A stretch of DNA of 53,106 nucleotides, taken from assembly GCA_031411235.1 (NCBI GenBank), contig JANOAR010000088.1, positions 1 to 53,106 on the forward strand, given 5' to 3'. Origin of the DNA: JANOAR01 sp031411235 (GTDB taxonomy: Bacteria > Verrucomicrobiota > Verrucomicrobiia > Verrucomicrobiales > Verrucomicrobiaceae). Shown one piece after another: positions 19,119 through 28,659 of this stretch. The notes under the pieces are model-generated. The model saw nothing but the letters and a program-made list of their open reading frames with translations, did no database searches and was not told the origin of the DNA. The position numbers were made by a program, and so were the translations under genes. How positions within the stretch are numbered: the first letter of the stretch is position 1; every line of letters starts with the position of its first letter.

Positions 19119-22100
19119 ATGAAACTCCATCCTCTCGCTCCTCGGAGCCTTCGTTGTATATTGCTTTCATTGCTGAGCCTCACCTCGCTAGGCCGACTCC
19201 AGGCCCAGCCGCTTATCGGTGACTCATGGCGCTCGCTTTCGCCGATTCCAACGGGCGAGTCGTTGGGCAGCATCGCGATGGCTTCGACGAATACCGTCGC
19301 GGTGGGCACGGGGAAAACGGTGATGCGTTCGGCGGTATCGAGTCATGGCCTTGGCTGGCAGGCATCGAAGGCGCGGGCAGGAGCAGATGTGAATGAAGAC
19401 AGCTCGGTCGCCTACAACGGCTCCATGCTGTTGCTGTGCTCGAACGATGGCTTCATGAAATCAACCGATTCAGGCGTGTCGTGGACGGCGCTGACGACGA
19501 ATTTGCCGACCTTTCTCCGAGTCTATGCGGTGGCAGCGCAGGGCTCGCAGTTCATGGCACTGATGGATACGGGCACGTATCCCAACGCGGCCGTCAGCCT
19601 CATCACTTCGACGGATGGCGCGGCTTGGACGGTGGTGGGTGCGCTGCCTGGGGCCTCGGCGACGGTGACGCTGTTTGGCTATCAAGTCGCTTCGTCGGGC
19701 AGTCTCTATGTGGTTGCTGGTGATCGCCATGACAGCGCGACAGGCCAGGACTATGGCGAAATCTGGAGCACCGTCGATGGCACCACTTGGAACAACACCG
19801 TGTTCACTGGTGCGACGGATGCGACGGCGATCAGGGATGTGATCTGGTCGGGCCAAGCCTTCGTCGCTGTGGGCGATGGCGGCAGTTCGGCGGCGGCATA
19901 TCGCTCGACGGATGGCATCACTTGGGCCGCGAGCACGGGCGCGATTTATGCCAACTGCCTCGCGAAAAAAGGCACCACGGTGAATGCCTTGATGGTGGCG
20001 CTTGGCGAGGGTATCGCCGCGACTTCCAGCGATGACGGCGCGACGTGGTTGACGAATCCCACTGCACCGACGCTGCCCTTTTCGCCAAAGGATGTGCTAT
20101 GGGATGGTACGGCGTGGATCGCTGTCGGCTCGAACGGCACCATTTTTACCTCGACCTCGGCGGGCACGAGTTGGCTACGGCGCACGCCATCGGGTGCGAT
20201 TGGTGACTTCGTCTCTATTGCTTACAACGGCACCAACCGTTACCTCGCCATTGATGCTCAATCCTACGCCTGGTACTCCAGCAACGGCACTTCCTGGACG
20301 AAGTTCACCAATCAGAGTTTTGATGGGGCGAAAGGTGTGATCTGGGACGGCGCCGAGTTCGTCGTCGTCAGCCAGTTTTTTGTCTGGACGACGACGGATG
20401 GCAATTCCTGGTCGGGCAGTGGCCAGTTTGGCCCCAGCAGTGCCGACCCCGACGTGATGACCACGCTCGCCTACTCGGCTGGTAAGTACGTGGCCATCGG
20501 CTACAACTTCGATACCTTAGCCCCTGTCATCTATTCGGGCACGGCGGCGGACAACTGGATCAAGCGCAGCGTGCCTGCGGGCGTCTCACAGCTTAATGCC
20601 ATCACCCGCGCGGGCTCGCTATGGATTGCGGTTGGCAATAATGGAATCATCATCACTTCGCCCGACGGCACGACATGGACGAAGCGCACGACTAATGCGC
20701 CGGACTACCATTTCGACTCCGTCGCTGGCAGCGGCAGCCTCATCGTGGCAGCCAGCAGCGGGAGTTCCGGCGATTACTACACTTCCACCAATGGCACGAC
20801 CTGGGTGCGGCGTGGCGGCAGTGCTGGCGGCGGCTACTACCAGTTCAATTGCGTGACCGCGACGGGCAGCAGCTTCACCGCCATCGACAGCTACGGCGGC
20901 ACGGCGCGAAACTCCGTCGATGGCATCAACTGGACTTCGCACAGCATCCAAACCGCGACACCTATTCGAGGCATCAGTTGGACGGGCACAGAAGCCTTGG
21001 CGGTGGGCGATCACAACACCGTCCTCAGCAGCGACTTGGTGCCGGTGATCGACTTCGCTCTAGCCTCGCAGAGTGCCTTTGAAAGCGGTGGCACGGCGAG
21101 CATCATCGTCACTCTCTCTGCGCCCACGACGAGCACCGTCACGCTGCCCCTCAGCGCGGATGCGGCTTCAACCGCCGTCGTCACCACCGACTACACCGGG
21201 CTGCCTGCGAGCGTCGTCTTCAACGCAGGCGAGCTGTCGAAGTCCTTCGATGTCACGCTCGTCAACGATGCAACGGTGGAGGTGGACAAGGTCTTGAAGC
21301 TCAATATTGCTGCCGTCGCGGGCACTCGACTTGGCACGCAGACCTCGCACACTTTAACCCTCGTGGATGACGATAACCCGCCGACGATTCAGTTTGTCAG
21401 CACGGCGCAAGCCGCGCCTGAGCACGCGGGCACGGTGACAGTGGAGGCTCTGCTTAGCTGGCCTGCGCCGGGAGCCGTCACGGTCAACGTCATACCCACG
21501 GGCACAGCGGGTGCGAGCGACTACACTGCGGACACGACGCTGAGTTTCATCGCAGGCGAGCGTCGCAAGACCTTCGCCATCGCCATCAGTGACGACAGCA
21601 CGGTGGAGTCTCTGGAAACGGCGGTCTTCACACTGACCTCGCCGAGTGGTGCGACGCTGGCTGCTAGCAGCACGGCCTTCACTTTATCCATCCAAGACAA
21701 CGACCCCACAAGCACGCCCGGCAAGCGCTGGACGCTGCGCCAGCCGACGCCTAGCGGGGATTACTTGCGGGCGCTGACGAACACCGCTTCCGGCTTTGTC
21801 GTGGTGGGCGCTGGTGGCACCGTGCTGACGGGCGATATCGCGGGCCAGAACTGGCAGCGTCATTTCACCGGGCTAAGTGCTGACGTGGGGCTGAATGCCG
21901 TGATCTCCGTGGGCGGGCAGCTCATCGCCGCAGGCGATGCGGGCCATGTGCTGACCTCGCCAAACGGCATCAATTGGACGGATCACCTCGTGCCTGATGC
22001 CACCACTGACTTGTATTTTGGCGGCATCGCCAGCAGCGGCACGCGGCATGTCGTCGTGGGAGATCGCTACACCAACTCGGGGTACGTCCCTGTCATCTAC

Positions 22101-25100
22101 GGCTCCAGCGATGGCATGACCTGGACGGCGGAAGCTCCGCCAGCGGGCTTGCGGGGCACACTTTACAGCGTCGCCTATGCCAGCGGCACCGGCTTCATCG
22201 CCGTGGGGAATCAGGCCAACTACTCTACCTCCACCACCACCTACACGACGCTGATTTTCACTTCGCCAGATGGCAAAGTCTGGACGGACGCCAGCACCCA
22301 GCTCACTGGCGTGGCCTTGTATGATATCGTTTACACCGGCTCAGTCTTCGTCGCCTGCGACTCGTCAAAGAATTGCTATGTCAGCAACGGCTCTGGCACC
22401 TGGACTAAGACCTCCACCGGCAATCTGGGCACCATCAACACTGTGGCCTTTGACGGCAGCAAGCTCATCGGTGTGGGCACCGCCATCGCCGCTAGCACCG
22501 CCACGGCTACAGCCTGGACGCAGACCGCTAGCCCCACCACATCGGATCTCACCGACATCGCATCATACGGTGGCTTCGTCGCCATCGGCGGCGTCAGTGG
22601 CATCTACACTTCCTCCAATGGCACCGCCTGGACGCGCACGAGCGGCGGCTTTGAGAGCTACTCCAGCCTGAACGCAGCCACCTGGACCGGCACGCAATTC
22701 GTTGCCGTGGGTGACAACAATGACGGCACTACTTCCGCGCTCATCTGCACCTCGCCCGATGGCATTGCCTGGACGCAAAAGGCCAACACGGTGAAGAAGG
22801 CGCTGCTCAGCGTCGCATGGTCAGGTAGCGCGCTGGTGGCCGTCGGCAGAGCTGGAACCATAGCCAGTTCAAAGGACGGCGCTGTATGGACCACCAAGGC
22901 CAGCGGCACCAATCTGGACCTGCACCAAGTCATCTGGGCACGGAATCAATTCATCGCCGTCGGTGGCCATGAGACGGGCGAAGACTACAGCACGGGTACT
23001 GGTGGCAGCATCGTGCTGACCTCGCCCGATGGCACGAAATGGACGCGACGCACCGTGCCGACCGATCATCCGCTGGAAGGCATCGTCTTCACGGGCACGC
23101 AGTACGTCGCCGTGGGCCGAGCCAGCGCAGACAGCCTTGGCTACAATTCAGGCGAGACCGAAATCCTCACCTCGCCGGATGCCATCACCTGGACGCATCG
23201 CAGCAGCGGGCTCATGGGCTTTGATCTCCAGCGCATCACTTGCAACGGCACCGTGATGGTCGCCACGCATGAGAACTTTGGCATCCTGCGCAGCACCGAT
23301 GGCATCACTTGGGCACCCGTGGCCTGGATGCCGCCTGCGCCGCCAACGGCTTACCTCACCGAGCTGTATGATGTCGTATGGACAGGTACGAATTTTGTCA
23401 CCGTGGGCAACAGCGGCATCTCGCTCAACTCCACCGATGGCAACACCTGGACTACCTCGCAGACCGAACTGCACAGCGATCGCGTGCATGGCCTCGCGTG
23501 GAATGGCCAGACGCTCGTCGCCGTCGGAGCCAACGCCAGCGTGCAAACCAGCGGCCCCGGCGGTTCGCTGCCAGTCCCCGTGGTCAATTTCGCCAGCGCC
23601 TCCAGCAGCGTCAGCGAGAGCGCAGGCGTGGCGAATATCCTCGTCACACTCAGCGGCACCTCGGCGACCAAAGTCACCATTACTTACACCAACGACGCGC
23701 CCGCCAATGGCTTGGAATTAACAGGCGCGAATGCCGATGTCGTCATGCCTACCGCCGCGCTTGTCTTTAATCCTGGCGAGACGCAGAAGTACCTCAGCAT
23801 CGTCATCAAACCCGATGTCCGCGATGAGGGCGATGAAGAGTTAGTGTTGCATCTAGGCACCGTCACAGGCGGAGCCACGCTGGGCAGCACCATCATCGCG
23901 CACACCCTCACCCTCACCGACAATGACACCGCGCCCAGCGTCTCTAATCCCGTCTCGCAGCTACTCCAAACTGGCGCATCACTCACCCTCAGCGTCAGTA
24001 CTTCGGGCACCACGCCGCTTGCTCTCCAGTGGAAGAAAAATGGCATCGCCTTGCCCGCCACCGTCATCGGCAGCAAGAGCGCCAACCTTTACATCCACCT
24101 GGTCAAGATAGCCGACGCGGGCGACTACACCTGCACCGTCACCAACGCCGCAGGCAGCGCCACCTGCGCCGCTGCCAAGGTCGGCGTGTATGAATCGAAT
24201 GGCACGCAGCCCGAAGTCACCAGCCTGGGCATCAAGCCCGTCGTCCTCACCCAGCCCGCCTCCAGCAACTGCGTCTGCCATTGGACTAAAGACAGCGTGG
24301 ACATCACCGACACACCGCCCACCGGCATCACCTACAACGCGAATAAAAGCGTCATCACCATCGGCAACCTCGCCAGCAATGGCGGAGTCTATGCCTGCCA
24401 AGTCGAGCTGCCCGGCGTCAACACCGCCCCCTTCCCGAGCGGCAATCGCTGGGGCGTGAGCATCGTCGCTAGTGCGCCCGTGATCACCGCCATCACCACA
24501 CTCACCCCCGGTGCCATCGGTCAATTTTACATCCACGGCGTCTCCGGCTCACCTGTGACGAAATGGGTCGCCATCGGCTTACCCAAGGGCCTCAGCATCA
24601 ACCCCGAGAGCGGCGTTATCAGCGGTTATCCCAGCGTCTCCAACACCACGCCCAAGACCGTCACCATCATTGGTACCAATGCCAAAGGCTCGACCACCAT
24701 CAGGCCGACTATCGCCATCAGCGGCCTTGATCTCGCCCTCATCGGCACCCACACGGGCCTCCTCGCTCGCGATGCCAGCAATAGCAACCTCGGCGGCTAC
24801 ATCACCTGCACCGTCACCAGCATAGGCACCTGCACCGCCAGCTACACCATCGGAGCCACGAAGTATGCCATTACCGGAGCCGTCGCCATTACCGGAGCCA
24901 CCTCGTTTAGACTGGGCAACCCACTCAGCTTTTTCGGCAATCCCACGGCTCTCATCAACAGCAAGCCCGTGGATATTTCCTTCACCTATGACCCCGCCAA
25001 CCCCACCACCAGCGGCGCGACAGGTAGCGGCAGAGTCCGCACCACCACCCCAGGTGGCAGCATCATAGACACCAACTTTGAAACCCGCCGCGCCCTCACC

Positions 25101-25949
25101 GGAGCCACGCTCGCAGGCTACGTAGGACGCCACAACTTCGCCCTGCAACTCGCCACGCTCGCCGATGTGGGCAATGTCTTGATCCCCCAGGGCTATGGCT
25201 TCGGCAGCGCCACCATCAGCGCCACAGGCGCGATCACCTACGCGGGAAAAACGGGCGACGGCAACGTCATCACCGCCTCCAGCCCGCTCAATACCGACAG
25301 CACCAGCCCGCTCTACGCCGCCCTTTACAAAGGCACGGGTAGCCTCGCCGCCCTGCCACTCTTCACCCTCGGCGGCGCATCACCGAGCTACCCCGACACC
25401 ACCATCATCGACACCGCCACCGCCACCTGGAGCAAGCTGCCAGACAGCAGTAAAACCAGCGCAAGGACTTACCCCGCAGGCTGGGCACCGCTCGCGCTCA
25501 AGCTCCAAGGCTCGCGCTACAACAATCCCGCGCCTAGCAGCGTCGTGATGGGCCTGACCTATCTTGGCCTCGGCTACACCAACGTCGATCTCACCTTCGA
25601 TGTAGAAGCCAGCAACCCCACGCCCAATGCCACGCTCAACATCAAGCCCACGGGCGCGATTGATCCCATCACCTACAACCCGCGCAGTTTGTCCTGCGCC
25701 GTCGTGCCAGCCGATGGCACTTACAGCGGCAAGGTGGACTTCACCGAGACCCTGCCCAATGGCGTCATAATCAAACGCGCCGCGAACAGCTACTCAGGCC
25801 AAATCGTTCGCATCTTCGGAGTCACGCCAGAGCAGCAAGGCTACGGCCAAGTCACCTACCCGCTGCTGCCCGACATCAACATCTCGCCCCTGCCTGCTGC
25901 GACTTCGACGCCCATCGTCACCAACCGCGTGACCTTGGCACCGCAGTAA
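19119..25949 (+). CDS. Giant secreted repeat protein with BNR-like, Calx-beta and Ig-like domains
   Basis: This 2276-residue protein starts with a signal peptide (residues 1-30, ending LGRLQAQP). Residues about 35-640 and 867-1480 each consist of short repeats built on S-x-D-G-x-x-W-T, like BNR/sialidase-type beta-propeller blades. Calx-beta domains occur at about 640-752, 757-864 and 1487-1604, each ending in a TLxDxD segment. An Ig-like domain (about 1605-1690, YTCTVTNAAGSA) and a second Ig-like domain follow, then a putative He_PIG/cadherin-like domain (about 1784-1867) and a beta-rich C-terminal region also seen in other verrucomicrobial surface proteins. There is no PEP-CTERM or LPxTG. 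A role in adhesion or binding is plausible but not shown. Confidence 0.85.
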   Translation: MKLHPLAPRSLRCILLSLLSLTSLGRLQAQPLIGDSWRSLSPIPTGESLGSIAMASTNTVAVGTGKTVMRSAVSSHGLGWQASKARAGADVNEDSSVAYNGSMLLLCSNDGFMKSTDSGVSWTALTTNLPTFLRVYAVAAQGSQFMALMDTGTYPNAAVSLITSTDGAAWTVVGALPGASATVTLFGYQVASSGSLYVVAGDRHDSATGQDYGEIWSTVDGTTWNNTVFTGATDATAIRDVIWSGQAFVAVGDGGSSAAAYRSTDGITWAASTGAIYANCLAKKGTTVNALMVALGEGIAATSSDDGATWLTNPTAPTLPFSPKDVLWDGTAWIAVGSNGTIFTSTSAGTSWLRRTPSGAIGDFVSIAYNGTNRYLAIDAQSYAWYSSNGTSWTKFTNQSFDGAKGVIWDGAEFVVVSQFFVWTTTDGNSWSGSGQFGPSSADPDVMTTLAYSAGKYVAIGYNFDTLAPVIYSGTAADNWIKRSVPAGVSQLNAITRAGSLWIAVGNNGIIITSPDGTTWTKRTTNAPDYHFDSVAGSGSLIVAASSGSSGDYYTSTNGTTWVRRGGSAGGGYYQFNCVTATGSSFTAIDSYGGTARNSVDGINWTSHSIQTATPIRGISWTGTEALAVGDHNTVLSSDLVPVIDFALASQSAFESGGTASIIVTLSAPTTSTVTLPLSADAASTAVVTTDYTGLPASVVFNAGELSKSFDVTLVNDATVEVDKVLKLNIAAVAGTRLGTQTSHTLTLVDDDNPPTIQFVSTAQAAPEHAGTVTVEALLSWPAPGAVTVNVIPTGTAGASDYTADTTLSFIAGERRKTFAIAISDDSTVESLETAVFTLTSPSGATLAASSTAFTLSIQDNDPTSTPGKRWTLRQPTPSGDYLRALTNTASGFVVVGAGGTVLTGDIAGQNWQRHFTGLSADVGLNAVISVGGQLIAAGDAGHVLTSPNGINWTDHLVPDATTDLYFGGIASSGTRHVVVGDRYTNSGYVPVIYGSSDGMTWTAEAPPAGLRGTLYSVAYASGTGFIAVGNQANYSTSTTTYTTLIFTSPDGKVWTDASTQLTGVALYDIVYTGSVFVACDSSKNCYVSNGSGTWTKTSTGNLGTINTVAFDGSKLIGVGTAIAASTATATAWTQTASPTTSDLTDIASYGGFVAIGGVSGIYTSSNGTAWTRTSGGFESYSSLNAATWTGTQFVAVGDNNDGTTSALICTSPDGIAWTQKANTVKKALLSVAWSGSALVAVGRAGTIASSKDGAVWTTKASGTNLDLHQVIWARNQFIAVGGHETGEDYSTGTGGSIVLTSPDGTKWTRRTVPTDHPLEGIVFTGTQYVAVGRASADSLGYNSGETEILTSPDAITWTHRSSGLMGFDLQRITCNGTVMVATHENFGILRSTDGITWAPVAWMPPAPPTAYLTELYDVVWTGTNFVTVGNSGISLNSTDGNTWTTSQTELHSDRVHGLAWNGQTLVAVGANASVQTSGPGGSLPVPVVNFASASSSVSESAGVANILVTLSGTSATKVTITYTNDAPANGLELTGANADVVMPTAALVFNPGETQKYLSIVIKPDVRDEGDEELVLHLGTVTGGATLGSTIIAHTLTLTDNDTAPSVSNPVSQLLQTGASLTLSVSTSGTTPLALQWKKNGIALPATVIGSKSANLYIHLVKIADAGDYTCTVTNAAGSATCAAAKVGVYESNGTQPEVTSLGIKPVVLTQPASSNCVCHWTKDSVDITDTPPTGITYNANKSVITIGNLASNGGVYACQVELPGVNTAPFPSGNRWGVSIVASAPVITAITTLTPGAIGQFYIHGVSGSPVTKWVAIGLPKGLSINPESGVISGYPSVSNTTPKTVTIIGTNAKGSTTIRPTIAISGLDLALIGTHTGLLARDASNSNLGGYITCTVTSIGTCTASYTIGATKYAITGAVAITGATSFRLGNPLSFFGNPTALINSKPVDISFTYDPANPTTSGATGSGRVRTTTPGGSIIDTNFETRRALTGATLAGYVGRHNFALQLATLADVGNVLIPQGYGFGSATISATGAITYAGKTGDGNVITASSPLNTDSTSPLYAALYKGTGSLAALPLFTLGGASPSYPDTTIIDTATATWSKLPDSSKTSARTYPAGWAPLALKLQGSRYNNPAPSSVVMGLTYLGLGYTNVDLTFDVEASNPTPNATLNIKPTGAIDPITYNPRSLSCAVVPADGTYSGKVDFTETLPNGVIIKRAANSYSGQIVRIFGVTPEQQGYGQVTYPLLPDINISPLPAATSTPIVTNRVTLAPQ

Positions 25950-25957
25950 GGCACGCC

Positions 25958-25990
25958 GTAGAACGAGCACGTCGCGCTCGTTCTACTTTT
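25958..25990 (+). terminator. Terminator after the giant protein gene
   Basis: GTAGAACGAGC (25958-25968) pairs perfectly with GCTCGTTCTAC (25976-25986), followed by TTTT. It starts 9 nt after the stop codon. Confidence 0.85.
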
Positions 25991-26038
25991 CGCCGCATCG
26001 TCTTGCCACAACCCACGGCCTGTGGAAAGGCCAGCGCT

Positions 26039-26800
26039 ATGTTCCAAATCCTGCGCCGTCTCTTTTCCCAACCTGCCAAGATCAGCCTCATCCATGCCAC
26101 GCGTGGGCGTGCTGACCTGCCGCTAGCCTGCCGCAAAACCTGGCTAGAGATGGCCAGCAAGCCCGAGCGCATCGAACACATCTTTGCCATCGACGACGAC
26201 GACGACATCTGCAAAGCCGCCCTCGTTGACTTCCAGCCGCATGTCGTCAAAGAAGCAGGCAAGGGCTGCGTCGGCGCGTGGAACCTCGCCGCAGCGCACA
26301 GCACGGGCGACATCCTCGTGCAGCTCTCGGATGACTGGACGCCCGTGCAAGGCTGGGACGATCTGTTTGAGCAGCGCCTCGGCAGCCTCAGCAAACCCAA
26401 GGTTCTAGTCATAAGCGATGGGCATCGCACTGACGATCTGCTGTGCATGGCCATCCTCAATCGCAAGCGTTTCGAGCAAGTCGGCTGCTTCCTGCCGCCC
26501 GCCTACACAGGCGTGTATTCGGATGATGAATTCAGCTTCCGCGCCTTCGATGATGGTGTCATCGTCGAAGCCCGCGATGTGGTGCTCACCCACGATCACC
26601 CGAACTACAACACGGCCATCGAGATGGATGAAACCTACCGCCGCCAAAACGACAACGCGAAGTATGCCGAGGCCAAAGCCATCTTCCTGGAGCGCAATCC
26701 CGAGGCCAAGAAACGCTGGTTCGTGAAGGATCACTGGGAGCGCCGCTTCGTCTCCAAAGCTGACTATGCGGCCAAACGAAAAGCCGAGAAGGCGAAGTAG
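26039..26800 (+). CDS. Glycosyltransferase-like protein (GT-A fold, family 2-like)
   Basis: This 253-residue cytoplasmic protein has the start of a GT-A nucleotide-sugar-binding fold: ISLIHATRGRADL, then HIFAIDDDDDI with an aspartate cluster in the position of the DxD metal site, then CVGAWNLAAAHSTGDILVQLSDDW, a family 2-like nucleotide/metal segment. A C-terminal Lys/Arg/Glu-rich helix follows. Donor and acceptor are unknown. ATG at 26039 is preferred over a TTG at 26003 that lies close to the preceding terminator. It converges with a membrane-protein gene across an inverted repeat. Confidence 0.7.
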   Translation: MFQILRRLFSQPAKISLIHATRGRADLPLACRKTWLEMASKPERIEHIFAIDDDDDICKAALVDFQPHVVKEAGKGCVGAWNLAAAHSTGDILVQLSDDWTPVQGWDDLFEQRLGSLSKPKVLVISDGHRTDDLLCMAILNRKRFEQVGCFLPPAYTGVYSDDEFSFRAFDDGVIVEARDVVLTHDHPNYNTAIEMDETYRRQNDNAKYAEAKAIFLERNPEAKKRWFVKDHWERRFVSKADYAAKRKAEKAK

Positions 26801-26867
26801 CAGCGGAACAACCAGCTAGGTCTGGTGTCTTTCCATGACGTTCCCCCCGAACGCAGCGATAGCAACC

Positions 26868-26985
26868 GGAGCGCGGGGCTCCGACCCATAAGCGCTGTGT
26901 CCTCGCGGTGAAGCTAGGTAGCACCCAAGTGTGCGGTGGCTTTGTCCCTGCGAACAAGTGCTGCGGGGTCGGAGCCCCGCGCTCC
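26868..26985. repeat. 20-bp inverted repeat in convergent intergenic region
   Basis: 26868-26887 and 26966-26985 are perfect 20-bp inverted copies (GGAGCGCGGGGCTCCGACCC and its complement) separated by 78 nt. They sit between two convergent genes. The very high GC and the structure resemble a dispersed intergenic repeat unit, though only one copy pair is present here. Confidence 0.85.
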
Positions 26986-27006
26986 CTTTTCAAACGCTTC
27001 GTCGCT

Positions 27007-27582
27007 CTATGCGTTTTTCTGCTGCCACCAGCCGATCATGAAACCGATGCCAGCGCCGAAGCCGAGGCCATGGAACAGGCCCCAGCCGAGCTTGGCAGCG
27101 ATGGCTACCTGTGGCTTTGTCCAGCCTTCGATGCCGGAGGCGAGCAGGCCGTACATCCACTTCCCGCCGATGAAGTAGCCGAGGGTGTGCAACGTGAACA
27201 AAGCCAATGCGCCGATCCAGAATCCCTTCGCGCGGCCAAGGGAACGCCAGGCGACGGCTGCAAAAAACAGCGTGCCTGCCGCCGCGCCGAGCCATTCGCC
27301 GGGCCTGCCTTTGACGACAAACCAAGCGAGACTCCACAGCACGGCGTAGCCCAGGAAGGCGGGCAGGAACATGCGGTAAAACCTTGCCACGCGATGCTCG
27401 CCCTCCAGCAGCCCGTGCAGGGCGATGCCTGCACCACCGAGAAAGACCAGCGCGATGAGGGCATACATACCGATCTCGCTCCCGCCAAGCCGTGGGGCAA
27501 AGGCCCAGATGGAATACGCGGCGATGCTGACGGCGGCATAACCCAAGCTGCCGTGAAGGGTGGATCGAAGGATGGACTTCAT
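27007..27582 (-). CDS. Multi-pass membrane protein of unknown function
   Basis: This 191-residue protein has about five or six hydrophobic helices (for example AAVSIAAYSIWAFA, GMYALIALVFLGGAGIAL, FLPAFLGYAVLWSLAWFVV, TLFFAAVAWRSLG, FWIGALALFTLHTLGYFIG, and a Gly-rich last one ending GFMIGWWQQ). I recognise no family. The ATG at 27582 (MKSILRSTLHG) is chosen because residues upstream in the frame are hydrophilic and overlap the start region of the divergent polyprenyl synthase gene. Confidence 0.65.
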   Translation of the reverse strand: MKSILRSTLHGSLGYAAVSIAAYSIWAFAPRLGGSEIGMYALIALVFLGGAGIALHGLLEGEHRVARFYRMFLPAFLGYAVLWSLAWFVVKGRPGEWLGAAAGTLFFAAVAWRSLGRAKGFWIGALALFTLHTLGYFIGGKWMYGLLASGIEGWTKPQVAIAAKLGWGLFHGLGFGAGIGFMIGWWQQKNA

Positions 27583-27712
27583 GGGAGAGGAATCGGCGCG
27601 GCAGCACACTTCCTTGCCAGAGACTGGGGCGACGCATTGGGAGATCTCGACGGCAGCTTGATTTTCCCCGCTGCCGCGCCCACTAGCCGTGCTTACCTTT
27701 TTGCCTCTCTCC

Positions 27713-28597
27713 ATGACTGACCTGAAGACTTACCTCGCCGAACGCTGCACCCTCGTGGATGCCGCACTCCATCAATTTATTCCGAGCGACGACACCTCGC
27801 CCGCGACCATCCACAAGGCGATGCGGCACAGTGTCTTCGCAGGTGGCAAGCGCTTGCGCCCGCTGCTCTGTCTCGCAGCGGCGGAGGCCTGTGGAGGCAG
27901 TGTGGAAGCGGCGATGCCTGCGGCCTGCGCGGTGGAGTGTCTGCATACGTACTCGCTCATTCACGATGATCTGCCGTGCATGGATGATGATGATTTCCGC
28001 CGTGGTGTGCCCACTTGCCACAAGGTCTATGGCGATGGCATCGCCGTGCTCGCGGGCGATGCGTTGCAGGCGATGGCCTTTGAACTCGTCGCGCGGATGC
28101 TGCCCGGCGCGGGGTATTCCATCGGCGACTGCGTGCTGGAGCTAGCGGTCACAGCAGGTAGCCGCCACCTCATTGGCGGGCAGGTGATGGACTTGGAGGG
28201 CGAGGGCAAAAAGCTGCCGCTGGCCGATCTGCGCTACGTGCATGAGAGCAAGACAGCGGCGCTGCTCACCACCTCCATCAAGCTCGGCGGCATGAGCGCG
28301 GGCGCTACGCCCCAGCAGCTCGCCGCGCTGCGCACCTTCGGCTGGGACACGGGCCTAGCGTTTCAGATCATCGACGACATCCTCGACGTGACGCAGACGA
28401 CGGAGAAGCTCGGCAAGAGCGCGGGCAAGGATGCCGCCACCGATAAGTCCACCTACCCTGCGCTGCTAGGCCTGGAGGCCTCGCGAGCCGAAGCGCACCG
28501 ACTTACCACCGAGGCGATGACGGCGCTGGACATCTTCGGCGACAAGGCCGTGCGACTGCGCCAGATGGCCGAGCATCTGCTGGCGCGGGAGTATTGA
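27713..28597 (+). CDS. Polyprenyl (farnesyl/geranylgeranyl) diphosphate synthase
   Basis: This 294-residue enzyme condenses isopentenyl diphosphate with allylic diphosphates to make short-chain prenyl diphosphates for quinone, undecaprenyl and carotenoid synthesis. The first aspartate-rich motif is in SLIHDDLPCMDDDDFRRG, and the second in FQIIDDILDVT. GGKRLRPLLCLAA is the usual substrate-binding segment. The residues before the first motif (CLHTYSLIHDD) fit short-chain, IspA-like enzymes, but product length cannot be fixed by eye. ATG at 27713 matches the family start. Confidence 0.92.
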   Translation: MTDLKTYLAERCTLVDAALHQFIPSDDTSPATIHKAMRHSVFAGGKRLRPLLCLAAAEACGGSVEAAMPAACAVECLHTYSLIHDDLPCMDDDDFRRGVPTCHKVYGDGIAVLAGDALQAMAFELVARMLPGAGYSIGDCVLELAVTAGSRHLIGGQVMDLEGEGKKLPLADLRYVHESKTAALLTTSIKLGGMSAGATPQQLAALRTFGWDTGLAFQIIDDILDVTQTTEKLGKSAGKDAATDKSTYPALLGLEASRAEAHRLTTEAMTALDIFGDKAVRLRQMAEHLLAREY

Positions 28598-28616
28598 TGC
28601 GTGTGCGCACGCAAAG

Positions 28617-28638
28617 CCCGCAAGGCCTTCCTTGCGGG
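28617..28638. terminator. Hairpin between convergent polyprenyl synthase and proS genes
   Basis: CCCGCAAGG and CCTTGCGGG form a 9-bp stem with a 4-nt loop. It is symmetric, so it could serve both convergent genes, but neither strand has a strong T-run. Confidence 0.55.
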
Positions 28639-28659
28639 ACTTAGCGCGGCTTAAACCAC

